A stretch of 64,000 nt of DNA, taken from assembly GCF_001426505.1 (NCBI RefSeq), contig NZ_LMEV01000002.1:282920-346919 (forward strand), given 5' to 3'. This document shows positions 16,865-24,974 of this stretch, piece by piece (the stretch's first letter is position 1; every line of letters begins with the position of its first letter). This DNA comes from Variovorax sp. Root473 (GTDB taxonomy: Bacteria > Pseudomonadota > Gammaproteobacteria > Burkholderiales > Burkholderiaceae_C). The position numbers and the translations under genes are program-made. The notes beneath the pieces were generated by a model, which was given only the letters and a program-made list of their open reading frames with translations, had not been told where the DNA came from and did not search any database.

Positions 16865-19105
16865 ATGACCTCCAACGACAAGACCATGAATTCACGCCGC
16901 AAATTCCTCACGGGCACCGCCACCACCGGCGCTGCCGCCCTCGCCCTCTCGGCCTTCCCGCCGAGCATCCGCCGCGCCCTCGCCATTCCTGCGAACAACA
17001 AGACCGGCACCATCAAGGACGTCGAGCACATCGTCATCCTGATGCAGGAGAACCGCTCGTTCGATCACTACTTCGGCACGCTGATGGGCGTGCGTGGCTT
17101 CGGCGACCGCTTCACGATTCCGCTGCCGGGCGGGCGCAATGTGTGGCAGCAGGCCGACGAAACGGGCGCGTCCGTGCTGCCCTACCACCTGGACCAGACC
17201 AAGGGCAACGCACAGCGCGTGGCCGGTACGCCGCACGACTGGAACGACGGCCAGAACGCCTGGGACGGCGGCCGCTCGTACCAGTGGGTCAAGTACAAGA
17301 AGACCGGCACCGCGCCGTACACCCAGGCCATGGGCTACCTCGAGCAGGCCGAGCTGCCGTACCAGTTCGCGCTGGCCAACGCCTTCACGCTGTGCGACGC
17401 CTATCACTGCAGCATGCACGCCGGCACCAACTCGAACCGCATGTTCCTCTGGACCGGCACCAACGGTCCCACGGGCGCGGGCGTGGCCTCGGTCACCAAC
17501 GAATGGGACGACAGCTACACGCCGCCGTCGACCACCGGCTACGAGTGGAAGACTTTCCCCGAGCGCCTGCAGGCGGCCGGCGTCAGCTGGATCGTGTATG
17601 AAAACATGCGCGACAACTTCGGCGACAACCCGCTCACCGGCTTCAAGCAATACCGCCAGGCCAGCGAGGCCTCGGGCAAGCCGATCAAGAACACCGGCCC
17701 GGTACCGGCCTACGACCCGGCCAGCGACGATGCCGGCAACCCGCTGTACAAGGGCATCGCCAACACCATGCCCGGTGCCAACGTGGACGAGTACCTGAAC
17801 GCCTTCCGCAACGACGTGAAAAACGGCAAGCTGCCGCAGGTGTCATGGGTCATCGCACCCGCCACCTACTCGGAGCACCCCGGCCCGTCGAGCCCCGTGG
17901 AAGGCGGCTGGTACATCCAGGAAACGCTCGATGCACTCACCGCCGTGCCCGAGGTGTGGAGCAAGACCGTGCTGATCATCAACTTCGACGAGAACGACGG
18001 CTACTTCGACCACTACCCCTCGCCAGCCGCACCGTCGCTCAACCCCGACGGCTCGGCCGCGGGCAAGACGACGCTGCCCGAGGCCGACATCGCCTTCGAG
18101 CGCTTCACGCACCCCAAGCCGCCAGGCACCATCAAGCAGCCCGCACCCGACGGCCGCGTGTACGGCCCCGGCGTGCGCGTGCCGATGTACATCATCTCGC
18201 CCTGGAGCCGCGGCGGCTGGGTCAACTCGCAGGCCTTCGACCACACCTCGGTGATCCGCTTCATCGAGACGCGCTTCGGCGTCAAGGAGCCCAACATCAG
18301 CGCGTTCCGCCGCGCGGTGTGCGGCGACCTCACGAGCGCCTTCAACTTCGCCACGCCCAACACCGAGGCACTGCCCACGCTGGCCGGCCGCACGACGAGG
18401 ACGCAGGCGAACGACGCGCGCGCAGCACAGGAAGCCCAGGCACAGGTGCCCATGCCTTCCGACCCGCAAATGCCCCGCCAGGCCACCGGCACGCGCCCCT
18501 CGCGCGCCCTGCCCTACGAGCTGCACGTGAGCGCGCGCAACGACGCCACCAGCGGCAAGGTGCGGCTGCTGTTCGCCAACACCGGCAAGGCCGCCGCCGT
18601 CTTCCACGTGTACGACAAGCTCAACCTGGATCGCCTGCCGCGCCGCTTCATGGTCGAGGCCGGCAAGACGCTGGACGACACCTGGAACGCGATGCTCGAC
18701 AACACGGGCTTCTACGACCTGTGGGTGCTCGGGCCCAACGGATTCCATCGCCATTTCCGCGGCGACCTGAACAGCCTGCGCGCGGGCGATGCGCCCAACC
18801 CCGAAGTGCGCGTGTGCTACGACATCGCCAACGGAAACGTCTACCTGCAGATGCTCAACGGCGGGCGCAGCGCCTGCAAGTTCACCGTGCGCCCCAAGGC
18901 CTACCGCACCGACGGTCCGTGGACCGCGACCGTGGCTGGCGGCACCTCGGCCGAGCAGCACTGGGAGCTCGCCGCCAGCGGCGCCTGGTACGACTTCGAA
19001 GTGACCTGCGATGCCGACACCAGCTTCTACCGCCGCTTTGCAGGACGCGTGGAAACCGGCAAGCACACGGTCAGCGATCCGGCGATGGGCCTGCCGGACC
19101 TCTGA
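16865..19105 (+). CDS. plcN: phosphocholine-specific (non-haemolytic type) phospholipase C, Tat-exported
   Basis: Secreted enzyme that cleaves phosphatidylcholine-type lipids to diacylglycerol and phosphocholine, 746 residues. The N-terminus has a twin-arginine signal, NSRRKFLTG, followed by a hydrophobic Ala-rich helix. The phosphoesterase domain (about 50-480) shows QENRSFDHYFGTLMG, APATYSEHPGPSSPVEGG and NFDENDGYFDHYP, the metal and catalytic motifs of the PlcH/PlcN family. Two C-terminal DUF756-type beta domains follow at about 550-635 and 650-740. ATG 16865 is chosen; ATG 16886 (MNSRRKFL) is a reasonable alternative. In Pseudomonas such enzymes are folded, exported by Tat and leave through the T2SS; the gsp cluster next door fits this. 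A separate hydrolytic specificity (sphingomyelin) cannot be excluded. Confidence 0.92.
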   Translation: MTSNDKTMNSRRKFLTGTATTGAAALALSAFPPSIRRALAIPANNKTGTIKDVEHIVILMQENRSFDHYFGTLMGVRGFGDRFTIPLPGGRNVWQQADETGASVLPYHLDQTKGNAQRVAGTPHDWNDGQNAWDGGRSYQWVKYKKTGTAPYTQAMGYLEQAELPYQFALANAFTLCDAYHCSMHAGTNSNRMFLWTGTNGPTGAGVASVTNEWDDSYTPPSTTGYEWKTFPERLQAAGVSWIVYENMRDNFGDNPLTGFKQYRQASEASGKPIKNTGPVPAYDPASDDAGNPLYKGIANTMPGANVDEYLNAFRNDVKNGKLPQVSWVIAPATYSEHPGPSSPVEGGWYIQETLDALTAVPEVWSKTVLIINFDENDGYFDHYPSPAAPSLNPDGSAAGKTTLPEADIAFERFTHPKPPGTIKQPAPDGRVYGPGVRVPMYIISPWSRGGWVNSQAFDHTSVIRFIETRFGVKEPNISAFRRAVCGDLTSAFNFATPNTEALPTLAGRTTRTQANDARAAQEAQAQVPMPSDPQMPRQATGTRPSRALPYELHVSARNDATSGKVRLLFANTGKAAAVFHVYDKLNLDRLPRRFMVEAGKTLDDTWNAMLDNTGFYDLWVLGPNGFHRHFRGDLNSLRAGDAPNPEVRVCYDIANGNVYLQMLNGGRSACKFTVRPKAYRTDGPWTATVAGGTSAEQHWELAASGAWYDFEVTCDADTSFYRRFAGRVETGKHTVSDPAMGLPDL

Positions 19106-19230
19106 AGACGCAGGCAGGGTCCCGCGCCCGCCAGTGCCGCGGCGTGGCCGCAGGCGATGCCGACCTGCCGCCGACCCAGGACGTGCCCGGCACGGCCGGC
19201 TTTCGCACGCTGAACGAAAGTGCGTGGCAT

Positions 19231-19260
19231 CCGCACACCGCCTGAGAAGGCGGTGTGCGG
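19231..19260. terminator. perfect hairpin between convergent plcN and cytochrome genes
   Basis: A 12-bp perfect stem, CCGCACACCGCC with GGCGGTGTGCGG, and a 6-nt TGAGAA loop. It ends six bases before the 3' end of the cytochrome gene. Neither side has a T tract, so termination may need Rho, or the hairpin may stabilise the 3' ends of both transcripts. Confidence 0.6.
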
Positions 19261-19266
19261 TGCGCC

Positions 19267-20565
19267 TCAGCGCCGCATCGTGTCGAGCTGGGTGACCGGT
19301 GCGGCGTTGTTCCCCCACGACCCGCGGATGTAGGTGAGCACCTCGGCCACCTCGGTCGCGTCGAGCGCGTGCCCGAACGGCGGCATGCCGTAGGGGCGCG
19401 GGTTGCCGGCCGTCGCGGGCAGGAAGCCACCGTGCGCGATCACCTGGATCAGGTTGGTGGGCTGCGCCATCGTCACCGCGCGGTTGCCCGCGAGCGGCGG
19501 GTAGGCGCCGGCCGCGCCCTGCCCCTGATCGCCGTGGCAGTAGGCGCAGCGCTGGTCGTAGATTCTTGCGCCGCGCACCATCGCGCCGGCGTCGCGCCGC
19601 ACCGGGGCGGCGGGCGCCTGCTGGGCTTCGGGCACGTCCTGCTTCACGGCCTCGGGCAGGTCCTTCAGGTAGGTCGCCATCGCGCCGAGGTCGGCATCGC
19701 TGAGGTACTGCGTGCTGCGGAACACGACATCGGCCATCGGGCCCATCACCGAGCCGCGCGGGGCGGTGCCGGTTTTCAGCAGCGCCACGACGTCGGCGGC
19801 GGGCCAGTCGGCCACGCCGGCTTCGTGCGGATCGGCCAGCGAAGGCGCGTACCAGTTCTCCACCGCGATCAGCCCGCCCGACAACCCGAGCTGGGTGTCG
19901 GTCGCGCCCAGCGAGTTGCGGCTGCCGTGGCAGGCGATGCAGTGACCGAGACCGCCCACAAGGTAGGCGCCGCGGTTCCATTCGGCCGGCTTGTTCGCGT
20001 TGGCCACGAAGGGCTGCGGCTTGAACGAGAGCGCGCGCCACACCGCGAGCGCGGCTTGCGTGTCGTACGGGAAGCGCAGCCGGTGCGCCTTGTTTTCCGT
20101 GGCGGCGGGTGCCACGCTGCGCAGGTAGGCGTAGAGCGCGTCGGAGTCTTCGCGCGTGACCTGCGTGAAGTTCGGGTAGGGGAAGGCCGGGTAGAGCAGG
20201 CGCCCGTCCTTGCTGCGGCCGTTGTGCATGGCGCGCCAGAAATGCGCGCTGCTCCAGCCGCCGATGCCGTGCGTCGGATCGGGCGTGAGGTTGGTCGCGT
20301 AGATGGTGCCGAACGGCGTTTCGAGCGGCACGCCACCCGCATAGGGCCGGCCGCCGCGCGTGGTGTGGCAGCCGGCGCAGTTGCCCGCCAGCGCGAGGTA
20401 GCGCCCGCGCTCGACGAGCTGCGGCGTGGCTTCGAAGGCTTCGGCGCGCTCGGGCAGCGGGTCTTCGCCGCGCAGGTTGAGCGCGAGCACCACGCCGGCC
20501 CCCACGGCCGCCAGGGTGACCAGGCCCAGCAGGGTCCAGCCAAAAAGTCTCAGTCGCGAGGTCAT
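19267..20565 (-). CDS. membrane-anchored triheme cytochrome c (dehydrogenase electron-acceptor subunit type)
   Basis: Periplasmic electron carrier of 432 residues with three CxxCH haem sites: CAGCH near 63, CIACH near 209 and CAYCH near 343. A single N-terminal hydrophobic helix (about 8-30) acts as an uncleaved anchor or signal. The architecture resembles the cytochrome c subunit of membrane-bound alcohol, gluconate or aldehyde dehydrogenases (FGTIYATNLTPDPTHGIGGWS after the first haem is the hallmark). No catalytic dehydrogenase subunit is adjacent, so it probably works with one encoded elsewhere or passes electrons to a terminal oxidase. It is the last gene of a three-gene operon; seven bases separate it from the preceding cytochrome gene. 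Confidence 0.88.
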   Translation of the reverse strand: MTSRLRLFGWTLLGLVTLAAVGAGVVLALNLRGEDPLPERAEAFEATPQLVERGRYLALAGNCAGCHTTRGGRPYAGGVPLETPFGTIYATNLTPDPTHGIGGWSSAHFWRAMHNGRSKDGRLLYPAFPYPNFTQVTREDSDALYAYLRSVAPAATENKAHRLRFPYDTQAALAVWRALSFKPQPFVANANKPAEWNRGAYLVGGLGHCIACHGSRNSLGATDTQLGLSGGLIAVENWYAPSLADPHEAGVADWPAADVVALLKTGTAPRGSVMGPMADVVFRSTQYLSDADLGAMATYLKDLPEAVKQDVPEAQQAPAAPVRRDAGAMVRGARIYDQRCAYCHGDQGQGAAGAYPPLAGNRAVTMAQPTNLIQVIAHGGFLPATAGNPRPYGMPPFGHALDATEVAEVLTYIRGSWGNNAAPVTQLDTMRR

Positions 20566-20572
20566 CGGGTTC

Positions 20573-21298
20573 TCACGGTTTCGCGGCGGTGGGCATGCCC
20601 CCGCAGGTGACAGGCAGCGGTGCCGGCAGCGAGGCGGCCGGTCGGGTGTCGGCCGGCATCGGCTGCACGGCCAGCCAGCTGGCCACGGCGTTGATGTCGG
20701 CGGTGGCCATGCGCTGGCCGATCTGCGCCATGCAGTCGGGCGCGGGCGCGTGGCGCTCCTTGGTGAGCCAGGCGCCCAGCTGCGACGACACGTACAGGCG
20801 CGGCAGGCCCAGCAGACCCGGAATGGCCGGCTGCACGCCCGTGAGCGCAGCGCCGTGGCACTGCACGCAGGCTGGGATCTGGCGCGCGGCGTCGCCTTCG
20901 AGCGCCAGCTGCCGGCCGCGGCGCAGCTGCTCGGGCGTGGCGTCGCTCTGCGGCGAGACCGCTGCGTACGGCAGCGACAGGTTCGCGAAGTACTCGGCCA
21001 TCTCGCGCAGGTAGTCGTCCGACAGGTGCTGGACCATGTAGGTCATGTCGCTGTTGAAGCGGCGCCCGTCGCGAAAACTCACGAGCTGGTTGAACAGGTA
21101 GCCCGCCGGCTTGCCCGCCAGGCGCGGGAAGAAGCCGGCGTTGGTGGTCGCGCCCTCGCGCCCGTGACAGGCGATGCAGGCGGCCACGCGCTGTTCGATG
21201 GTGTCGGGCACGGTGGTCGTCGCGGCCTGCACGGCGACGGGGCCGAACGTCAGCAGCAGCGCCAGGGCCAGCGCTGTGCGATGGAGCACGGCCTTCAT
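20573..21298 (-). CDS. diheme cytochrome c (c4-like), periplasmic
   Basis: Soluble periplasmic diheme cytochrome of 241 residues. The signal peptide ends near AVQA (about 25). The haem sites are CIACH near 42 and CVQCH near 148, in two similar halves, as in cytochrome c4. The FFPRLAGKPAGYLFNQLVSFRDGRR segment after the first haem is typical of that family. It starts inside the stop codon of the DUF2970 gene (ATGA overlap), so translation is coupled. Likely partner of the downstream triheme cytochrome. Confidence 0.88.
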   Translation of the reverse strand: MKAVLHRTALALALLLTFGPVAVQAATTTVPDTIEQRVAACIACHGREGATTNAGFFPRLAGKPAGYLFNQLVSFRDGRRFNSDMTYMVQHLSDDYLREMAEYFANLSLPYAAVSPQSDATPEQLRRGRQLALEGDAARQIPACVQCHGAALTGVQPAIPGLLGLPRLYVSSQLGAWLTKERHAPAPDCMAQIGQRMATADINAVASWLAVQPMPADTRPAASLPAPLPVTCGGMPTAAKP

Positions 21299-21486
21299 CA
21301 CGTGCCGGCCGCGAAATGCGCCAATGCCAGCAGGCCCGCAATCAGCAACAGCGCCATGCACAGCCCCACGCCGATCAGCGGCAGGATGCCCAGCTGGGCG
21401 GTCCGCTTGTCGGCGTCGGCCCGGCGGCCGCCCAGCCCGATGAAGCTCCAGAGTACGGCGCGCACCGCGCGCATCAGATTGAACAT
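21298..21486 (-). CDS. small DUF2970 membrane protein
   Basis: A 62-residue membrane protein with the short DUF2970 pattern: MRAVRAVLWSFIGLGGR, a charged linker, then one hydrophobic helix (about 37-58). Members are common and uncharacterised in proteobacteria. ATG 21486 is chosen because the conserved part begins there; an ATG at 21513 would add nine residues. It is the first gene of the cytochrome operon, overlapping the c4-like gene by four bases. A role in cytochrome assembly or oxidase association is possible from context only. Confidence 0.72.
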   Translation of the reverse strand: MFNLMRAVRAVLWSFIGLGGRRADADKRTAQLGILPLIGVGLCMALLLIAGLLALAHFAAGT

Positions 21487-21608
21487 GGGTCCACTGTCGC
21501 GCAAACGGGTCAAAAAAAACAGATGCAGATCCAGCTCGATTCACCATATCAGATTAGAGTCCCCGCGAATGACAACGGCCCACCGATGCAGCCCCCGATG
21601 AAACCCCG

Positions 21609-23036
21609 ATGAAGCGTTACGAAGCCCTGGCCGCCGACATCGAGGCCTCGATCCGCAACGGCACCCTCAAGACCGGCGACCGCCTGCCCTCCGTGCGCCA
21701 CACGGGCAGCAGCCGCGGCGTGAGCGCCTCCACCGTGTTCCAAGCCTACTACCTGCTGGAAGCGCGCGGCCTCGTGCGCGCGCGCGACCGCTCAGGCTAC
21801 TACGTGGCCGGCGGCGGCCTGCGCGACGCGCCGCCCGAGACCACCCTCACCTCGCGCCCCGCCGAAGGCCCGCGCGCGCTCGAAGTGAGCGACCAGGTCT
21901 TCGACATCCTCGAAGCCAGCATGTCGCGCCAGGTCGTGCCCTTCGGCTCGGCCTTTCCGAGCCCGCTGCTGTTTCCGCTGGCACGGCTGGGCCAGTTCAT
22001 GGCGGCCAGCGCCAAGTCGCTCGACCCGTGGCGCACGGTGGACGACCTCACGCCCGGCAGCGCGGCGCTGCGCCGGCAGATCGCGCTGCGCTACCTGGCC
22101 GACGGCCTGCCCGTGCCGGCCGAGGAGATCGTGGTCACCAACGGCGCGCTCGAAGCCCTCAACCTCTGCCTCTCGGCGGTCACGCGGCCGGGCGATGCGG
22201 TGATCGTCGAGTCGCCCACCTTCTACGCCGCGCTGCAGGCGCTCGAACGCATGGGCCTGCGCGCCATCGAGGTGCCGACGCATCCGGGTGAAGGCATCGA
22301 CCTCGATGCGCTCGCGCAAGCCATCGCCGCGCACCAGCCCACGGCCTGCTGGCTCATGACCACCTTCCAGAACCCACTGGGCAGCCTGATGCCCGACGCG
22401 AAGAAGAAGGCGCTGGTCGAACTGCTCGCGCGCCATGAGTTGCCGCTGATCGAAGACGACGTATACGCCGAGCTCTACTTCGGCGAGCGCCGCCCGCCGC
22501 CGGCCAAGGCCTTCGACACGCAGGGGCTGGTGCTGCACTGCTCGTCGTTCTCGAAGAGCCTTGCGCCCGGCTACCGCATCGGCTGGGCCTCGGCCGGGCG
22601 CTTCGCGCGCAAGGTGGCGCGGCAAAAACTCACGACCACGCTCAGCACCTCGGTGCCCGCGCAACTGGCGCTGGCCGATTACCTTGAGAAAGGCGGCTTC
22701 GACAAGCACCTGCGCAAGCTGCGCCAGACGCTGGCGATGCAGCAGGCCACCTTCGCGCAGGCCGTGGGCCATTACTTTCCGGCGGGCACGCGCGCCACGC
22801 GACCGCTGGGCGGGTACTTCCTATGGGTCGAATTGCCGCCGCAGGTGAATGCGCTGGAGATCCATCGCCTGGCGCTGGAGCGCGGCATCAGCGTCGCGCC
22901 CGGGCCGATCTTCTCGGCCACGCGCGCATTCACCAACTGCCTGCGGCTGAACTACGGGCATGCATGGGATGCGCACAGCGAGCAGGCCTTGCAGACACTC
23001 GGGCGGCTGGTCGCGGAAGCGGCCGGAGGCCGGTGA
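21609..23036 (+). CDS. MocR-type GntR-family regulator with aminotransferase domain
   Basis: Transcription factor of 475 residues joining a GntR winged-helix DNA-binding domain (about 1-70, with GDRLPSVRHTGSSRGVSASTVFQAYYLLEARG) to a fold-type I aminotransferase-like domain (about 95-470). The PLP lysine is in SSFSKSLAPGYRIGW near 315-329, and EDDVYAELYF and NPLGSLMP match the family. MocR proteins sense PLP or an amino compound. It is divergent from the cytochrome operon (about 120 bp apart) and faces the MFS gene, so either may be a target. It has little ribosome site upstream of ATG 21609, but an upstream ATG in another frame stops immediately. Confidence 0.9.
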   Translation: MKRYEALAADIEASIRNGTLKTGDRLPSVRHTGSSRGVSASTVFQAYYLLEARGLVRARDRSGYYVAGGGLRDAPPETTLTSRPAEGPRALEVSDQVFDILEASMSRQVVPFGSAFPSPLLFPLARLGQFMAASAKSLDPWRTVDDLTPGSAALRRQIALRYLADGLPVPAEEIVVTNGALEALNLCLSAVTRPGDAVIVESPTFYAALQALERMGLRAIEVPTHPGEGIDLDALAQAIAAHQPTACWLMTTFQNPLGSLMPDAKKKALVELLARHELPLIEDDVYAELYFGERRPPPAKAFDTQGLVLHCSSFSKSLAPGYRIGWASAGRFARKVARQKLTTTLSTSVPAQLALADYLEKGGFDKHLRKLRQTLAMQQATFAQAVGHYFPAGTRATRPLGGYFLWVELPPQVNALEIHRLALERGISVAPGPIFSATRAFTNCLRLNYGHAWDAHSEQALQTLGRLVAEAAGGR

Positions 23037-23085
23037 AGATGTCGCCGATACTCAGCCGGCTCGCCCGTTCACACAGGAAGACGCG

Positions 23086-23154
23086 ATGAAGACGTCACCC
23101 CGGCCCTTCGCCTACGCGCTCATGGCGGGCACCTCAAGTTCAACAAAAAAGTAG
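23086..23154 (+). pseudogene. remnant: 22-codon start of a secreted-protein gene
   Basis: An AGGAAG ribosome site, then ATG and 22 codons resembling a signal-peptide start (MKTSPRPFAYALMAG), then an abrupt A-rich run and a stop. It looks like the 5' tip of a gene whose body has been lost, or a tiny leader peptide. No function can be assigned. Confidence 0.3.
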
Positions 23155-23198
23155 GGCCTGCAACTTCTGGGTCTTTGAGCCCGGCCCCTGCTCGAACT

Positions 23199-24470
23199 TC
23201 AAGCCACCACCGCCACCCCAACCCGCCGCATCCGGCGCACCCTGAACAGCAGGAACGCCGCGATGCTCACGTTCACCAGGTTCCATCCGATGCCGTTCAA
23301 AAAGGCCGCGTGGTAGCTGCCCGTCAGGTCGAAGACCTTGCCTGACATCCAGCCGCCCAGCGCCATGCCGAACAGCGTGAACATCAGCACCGTGCCCACG
23401 CGCGCGCCGGCTTCCCTGGGCGGAAAGTGCTCGCGCACGATGATCGCGTACGAGGGCACGATGCCGCCCTGGAACAGGCCGAACAGCGCCGAGATCACGT
23501 ACAGCGGCACCAGTCCGTCGAAGGGCAGGAACAGCAGCAGCGCGACGCACTGCAGCACGCCGCCCAGCATCAGCGTGCGCAGCCCGCCGATGCGGTCGCA
23601 GATGGCGCCCGACACCAGCCGGCTCACGATGCCGAAGCCCAGCATCAGCGACAGCATCATCGCGCCCTGCGCAGGGCCGTAGCCCAGGTCGCCGCAGTAC
23701 GCCACGATGTGCACCTGTGGCATCGCCATGGCCACGCAGCAGGCCACGCCCGCCACGCACAGCAGGCCCTGCGCCGTGCCCAGGCTCAGGCCGAAGGGGC
23801 GCGTCATGTCGCGCACGAGAGTGCTGCTGCCTGCCACCTGCGACACCGGCGCCGCTTCGGCGAGTGCCGGCGGCCTTGCGCGGAAGAACAGCGCGAGCAA
23901 CGCCATCGTCACGCCGCAGAAGATGCCCATGCCGATGTAGGTCTGGCGCCAGCCCACCTGTTCGACGAAGTGCTGCGCGATGGGCGGCCACACGGCGCCC
24001 GCGAGGTAGTTGCCGCTGGCGCACACCGCCACCGCGATGCCGCGTCGCTTGACGAACCACAGCGAGGTGTCGGCCACCAGCGGCGCAAAGGCCACCGAGC
24101 TGCCGAGCAGGCCCACCAGCAGCGCCTGCGCGATGGTGAACGACACGATGCCTTCCGACAGGCCCGTGGCGATGTAGCCCGCGGCGAGAAAGACCGAGCC
24201 CATCAGCAGCGGCTTCATCACGCCGACGCGGTCGGCCAGCTTGCCCATGAGCACGCCGCCGAAGCCGAAGCCCAGCATCAGCAGCGTGTAGGGCATGGAG
24301 GCATCGGCGCGCGCCACGCCGAACTCGGCCTGCACGGCGGGCAGCATGACCGACACCACGTACATGCCGCTGCTGCCGACCGTCATGACCAGCAGCGTGA
24401 GCGCCAGGCGCACCATGGCGTAGCGCGAGTCGGGCTGGTGGACGATGGCGGTGTCGTGTGTCGTCTTCAT
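23199..24470 (-). CDS. MFS transporter
   Basis: Major facilitator superfamily membrane transporter, 423 residues with about 12 predicted helices. The family signature GKLADRVGVMKPLLMGS lies between helices 2 and 3, and the equivalent GAICDRIGGLRTLMLGG is in the second half. The layout resembles the monocarboxylate/oxalate-formate antiporter-like branch (YbfB/OxlT type), but the substrate is unknown. ATG 24470 is chosen, with GGAGA eight bases upstream; the longer reading frame to 24608 has no good ribosome site. It faces the MocR gene. Confidence 0.87.
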   Translation of the reverse strand: MKTTHDTAIVHQPDSRYAMVRLALTLLVMTVGSSGMYVVSVMLPAVQAEFGVARADASMPYTLLMLGFGFGGVLMGKLADRVGVMKPLLMGSVFLAAGYIATGLSEGIVSFTIAQALLVGLLGSSVAFAPLVADTSLWFVKRRGIAVAVCASGNYLAGAVWPPIAQHFVEQVGWRQTYIGMGIFCGVTMALLALFFRARPPALAEAAPVSQVAGSSTLVRDMTRPFGLSLGTAQGLLCVAGVACCVAMAMPQVHIVAYCGDLGYGPAQGAMMLSLMLGFGIVSRLVSGAICDRIGGLRTLMLGGVLQCVALLLFLPFDGLVPLYVISALFGLFQGGIVPSYAIIVREHFPPREAGARVGTVLMFTLFGMALGGWMSGKVFDLTGSYHAAFLNGIGWNLVNVSIAAFLLFRVRRMRRVGVAVVA

Positions 24471-24534
24471 TCTTTTTGTCTCCACGCATGCATCGGGCGG
24501 CGCATGTGGAGTGGCATTCTCGCGGAAGGCTGCG

Positions 24535-24674
24535 TCACTTGCTGTGCGCGCCCTCGTCGACGAACTGAAGACCGTCGGCATCACGCACGAAACCTGGCAG
24601 GCCGGCATCGCCGAGGCTCATTGCCCGGCTACGTCACGCTGGCCGACGGCGAACTGGCCGGCGACGGGCGATGA
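24535..24674 (+). pseudogene. frameshifted fragment resembling a GNAT acetyltransferase N-terminus
   Basis: One frame encodes SLAVRALVDELKTVGIT followed by HETWQAGIAEAH, and a different frame continues PGYVTLADGELAGDGR before a stop. Joined, these read like the start of an N-acetyltransferase, but a shift separates them and no downstream domain follows. The 268-base stretch 24471-24738 holds nothing else that I can support. The family guess is weak. Confidence 0.3.
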
Positions 24675-24738
24675 AGTGCGGGCGTACGTCCCGTCCTGGG
24701 AAGCGCCCCGAGGCCGGTCGACGAATGCCCCGGAAGTC

Positions 24739-24882
24739 TCAGCCCAAGAACGGCGCGGGCATGACGGCGACGCTCGACGGCAAGGACGCCTTCGGCACCG
24801 GTACGCCGGGCTTGCGCTTGCCATCGCAGGCCGCCGTCAGCAGGCCGAGACACAACAGAAGAACAAAGGCTGTGCTTCTCAT
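24739..24882 (-). CDS. very small lipoprotein (47 residues)
   Basis: Read directly from the minus strand: MRSTAFVLLLCLGLLTAACD, then a Lys/Pro-rich tail ending MPAPFLG. The first 18 residues form a good signal peptide, and LTAAC is a plausible lipobox with Cys19. The mature part would be 29 residues. No strong ribosome site is visible. Such mini-lipoproteins are common in this group and of unknown function. It lies upstream of the MFS gene on the same strand, across the degraded fragment. Confidence 0.5.
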   Translation of the reverse strand: MRSTAFVLLLCLGLLTAACDGKRKPGVPVPKASLPSSVAVMPAPFLG

Positions 24883-24974
24883 GCGGCGCATGCTAAGCCT
24901 GCAACATCGCGCGTCAAGTCGGACGTGGCGCCAATCGGCATGGCGCCGCCGCTGTCAGAGCGCTGCGCGGTTCA

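Noticed and set aside
17843-20041. 732-codon minus-strand frame across plcN and the cytochrome gene
   Set aside because: Shadow of two well-supported genes; part of it is merely the cytochrome gene read in another frame.
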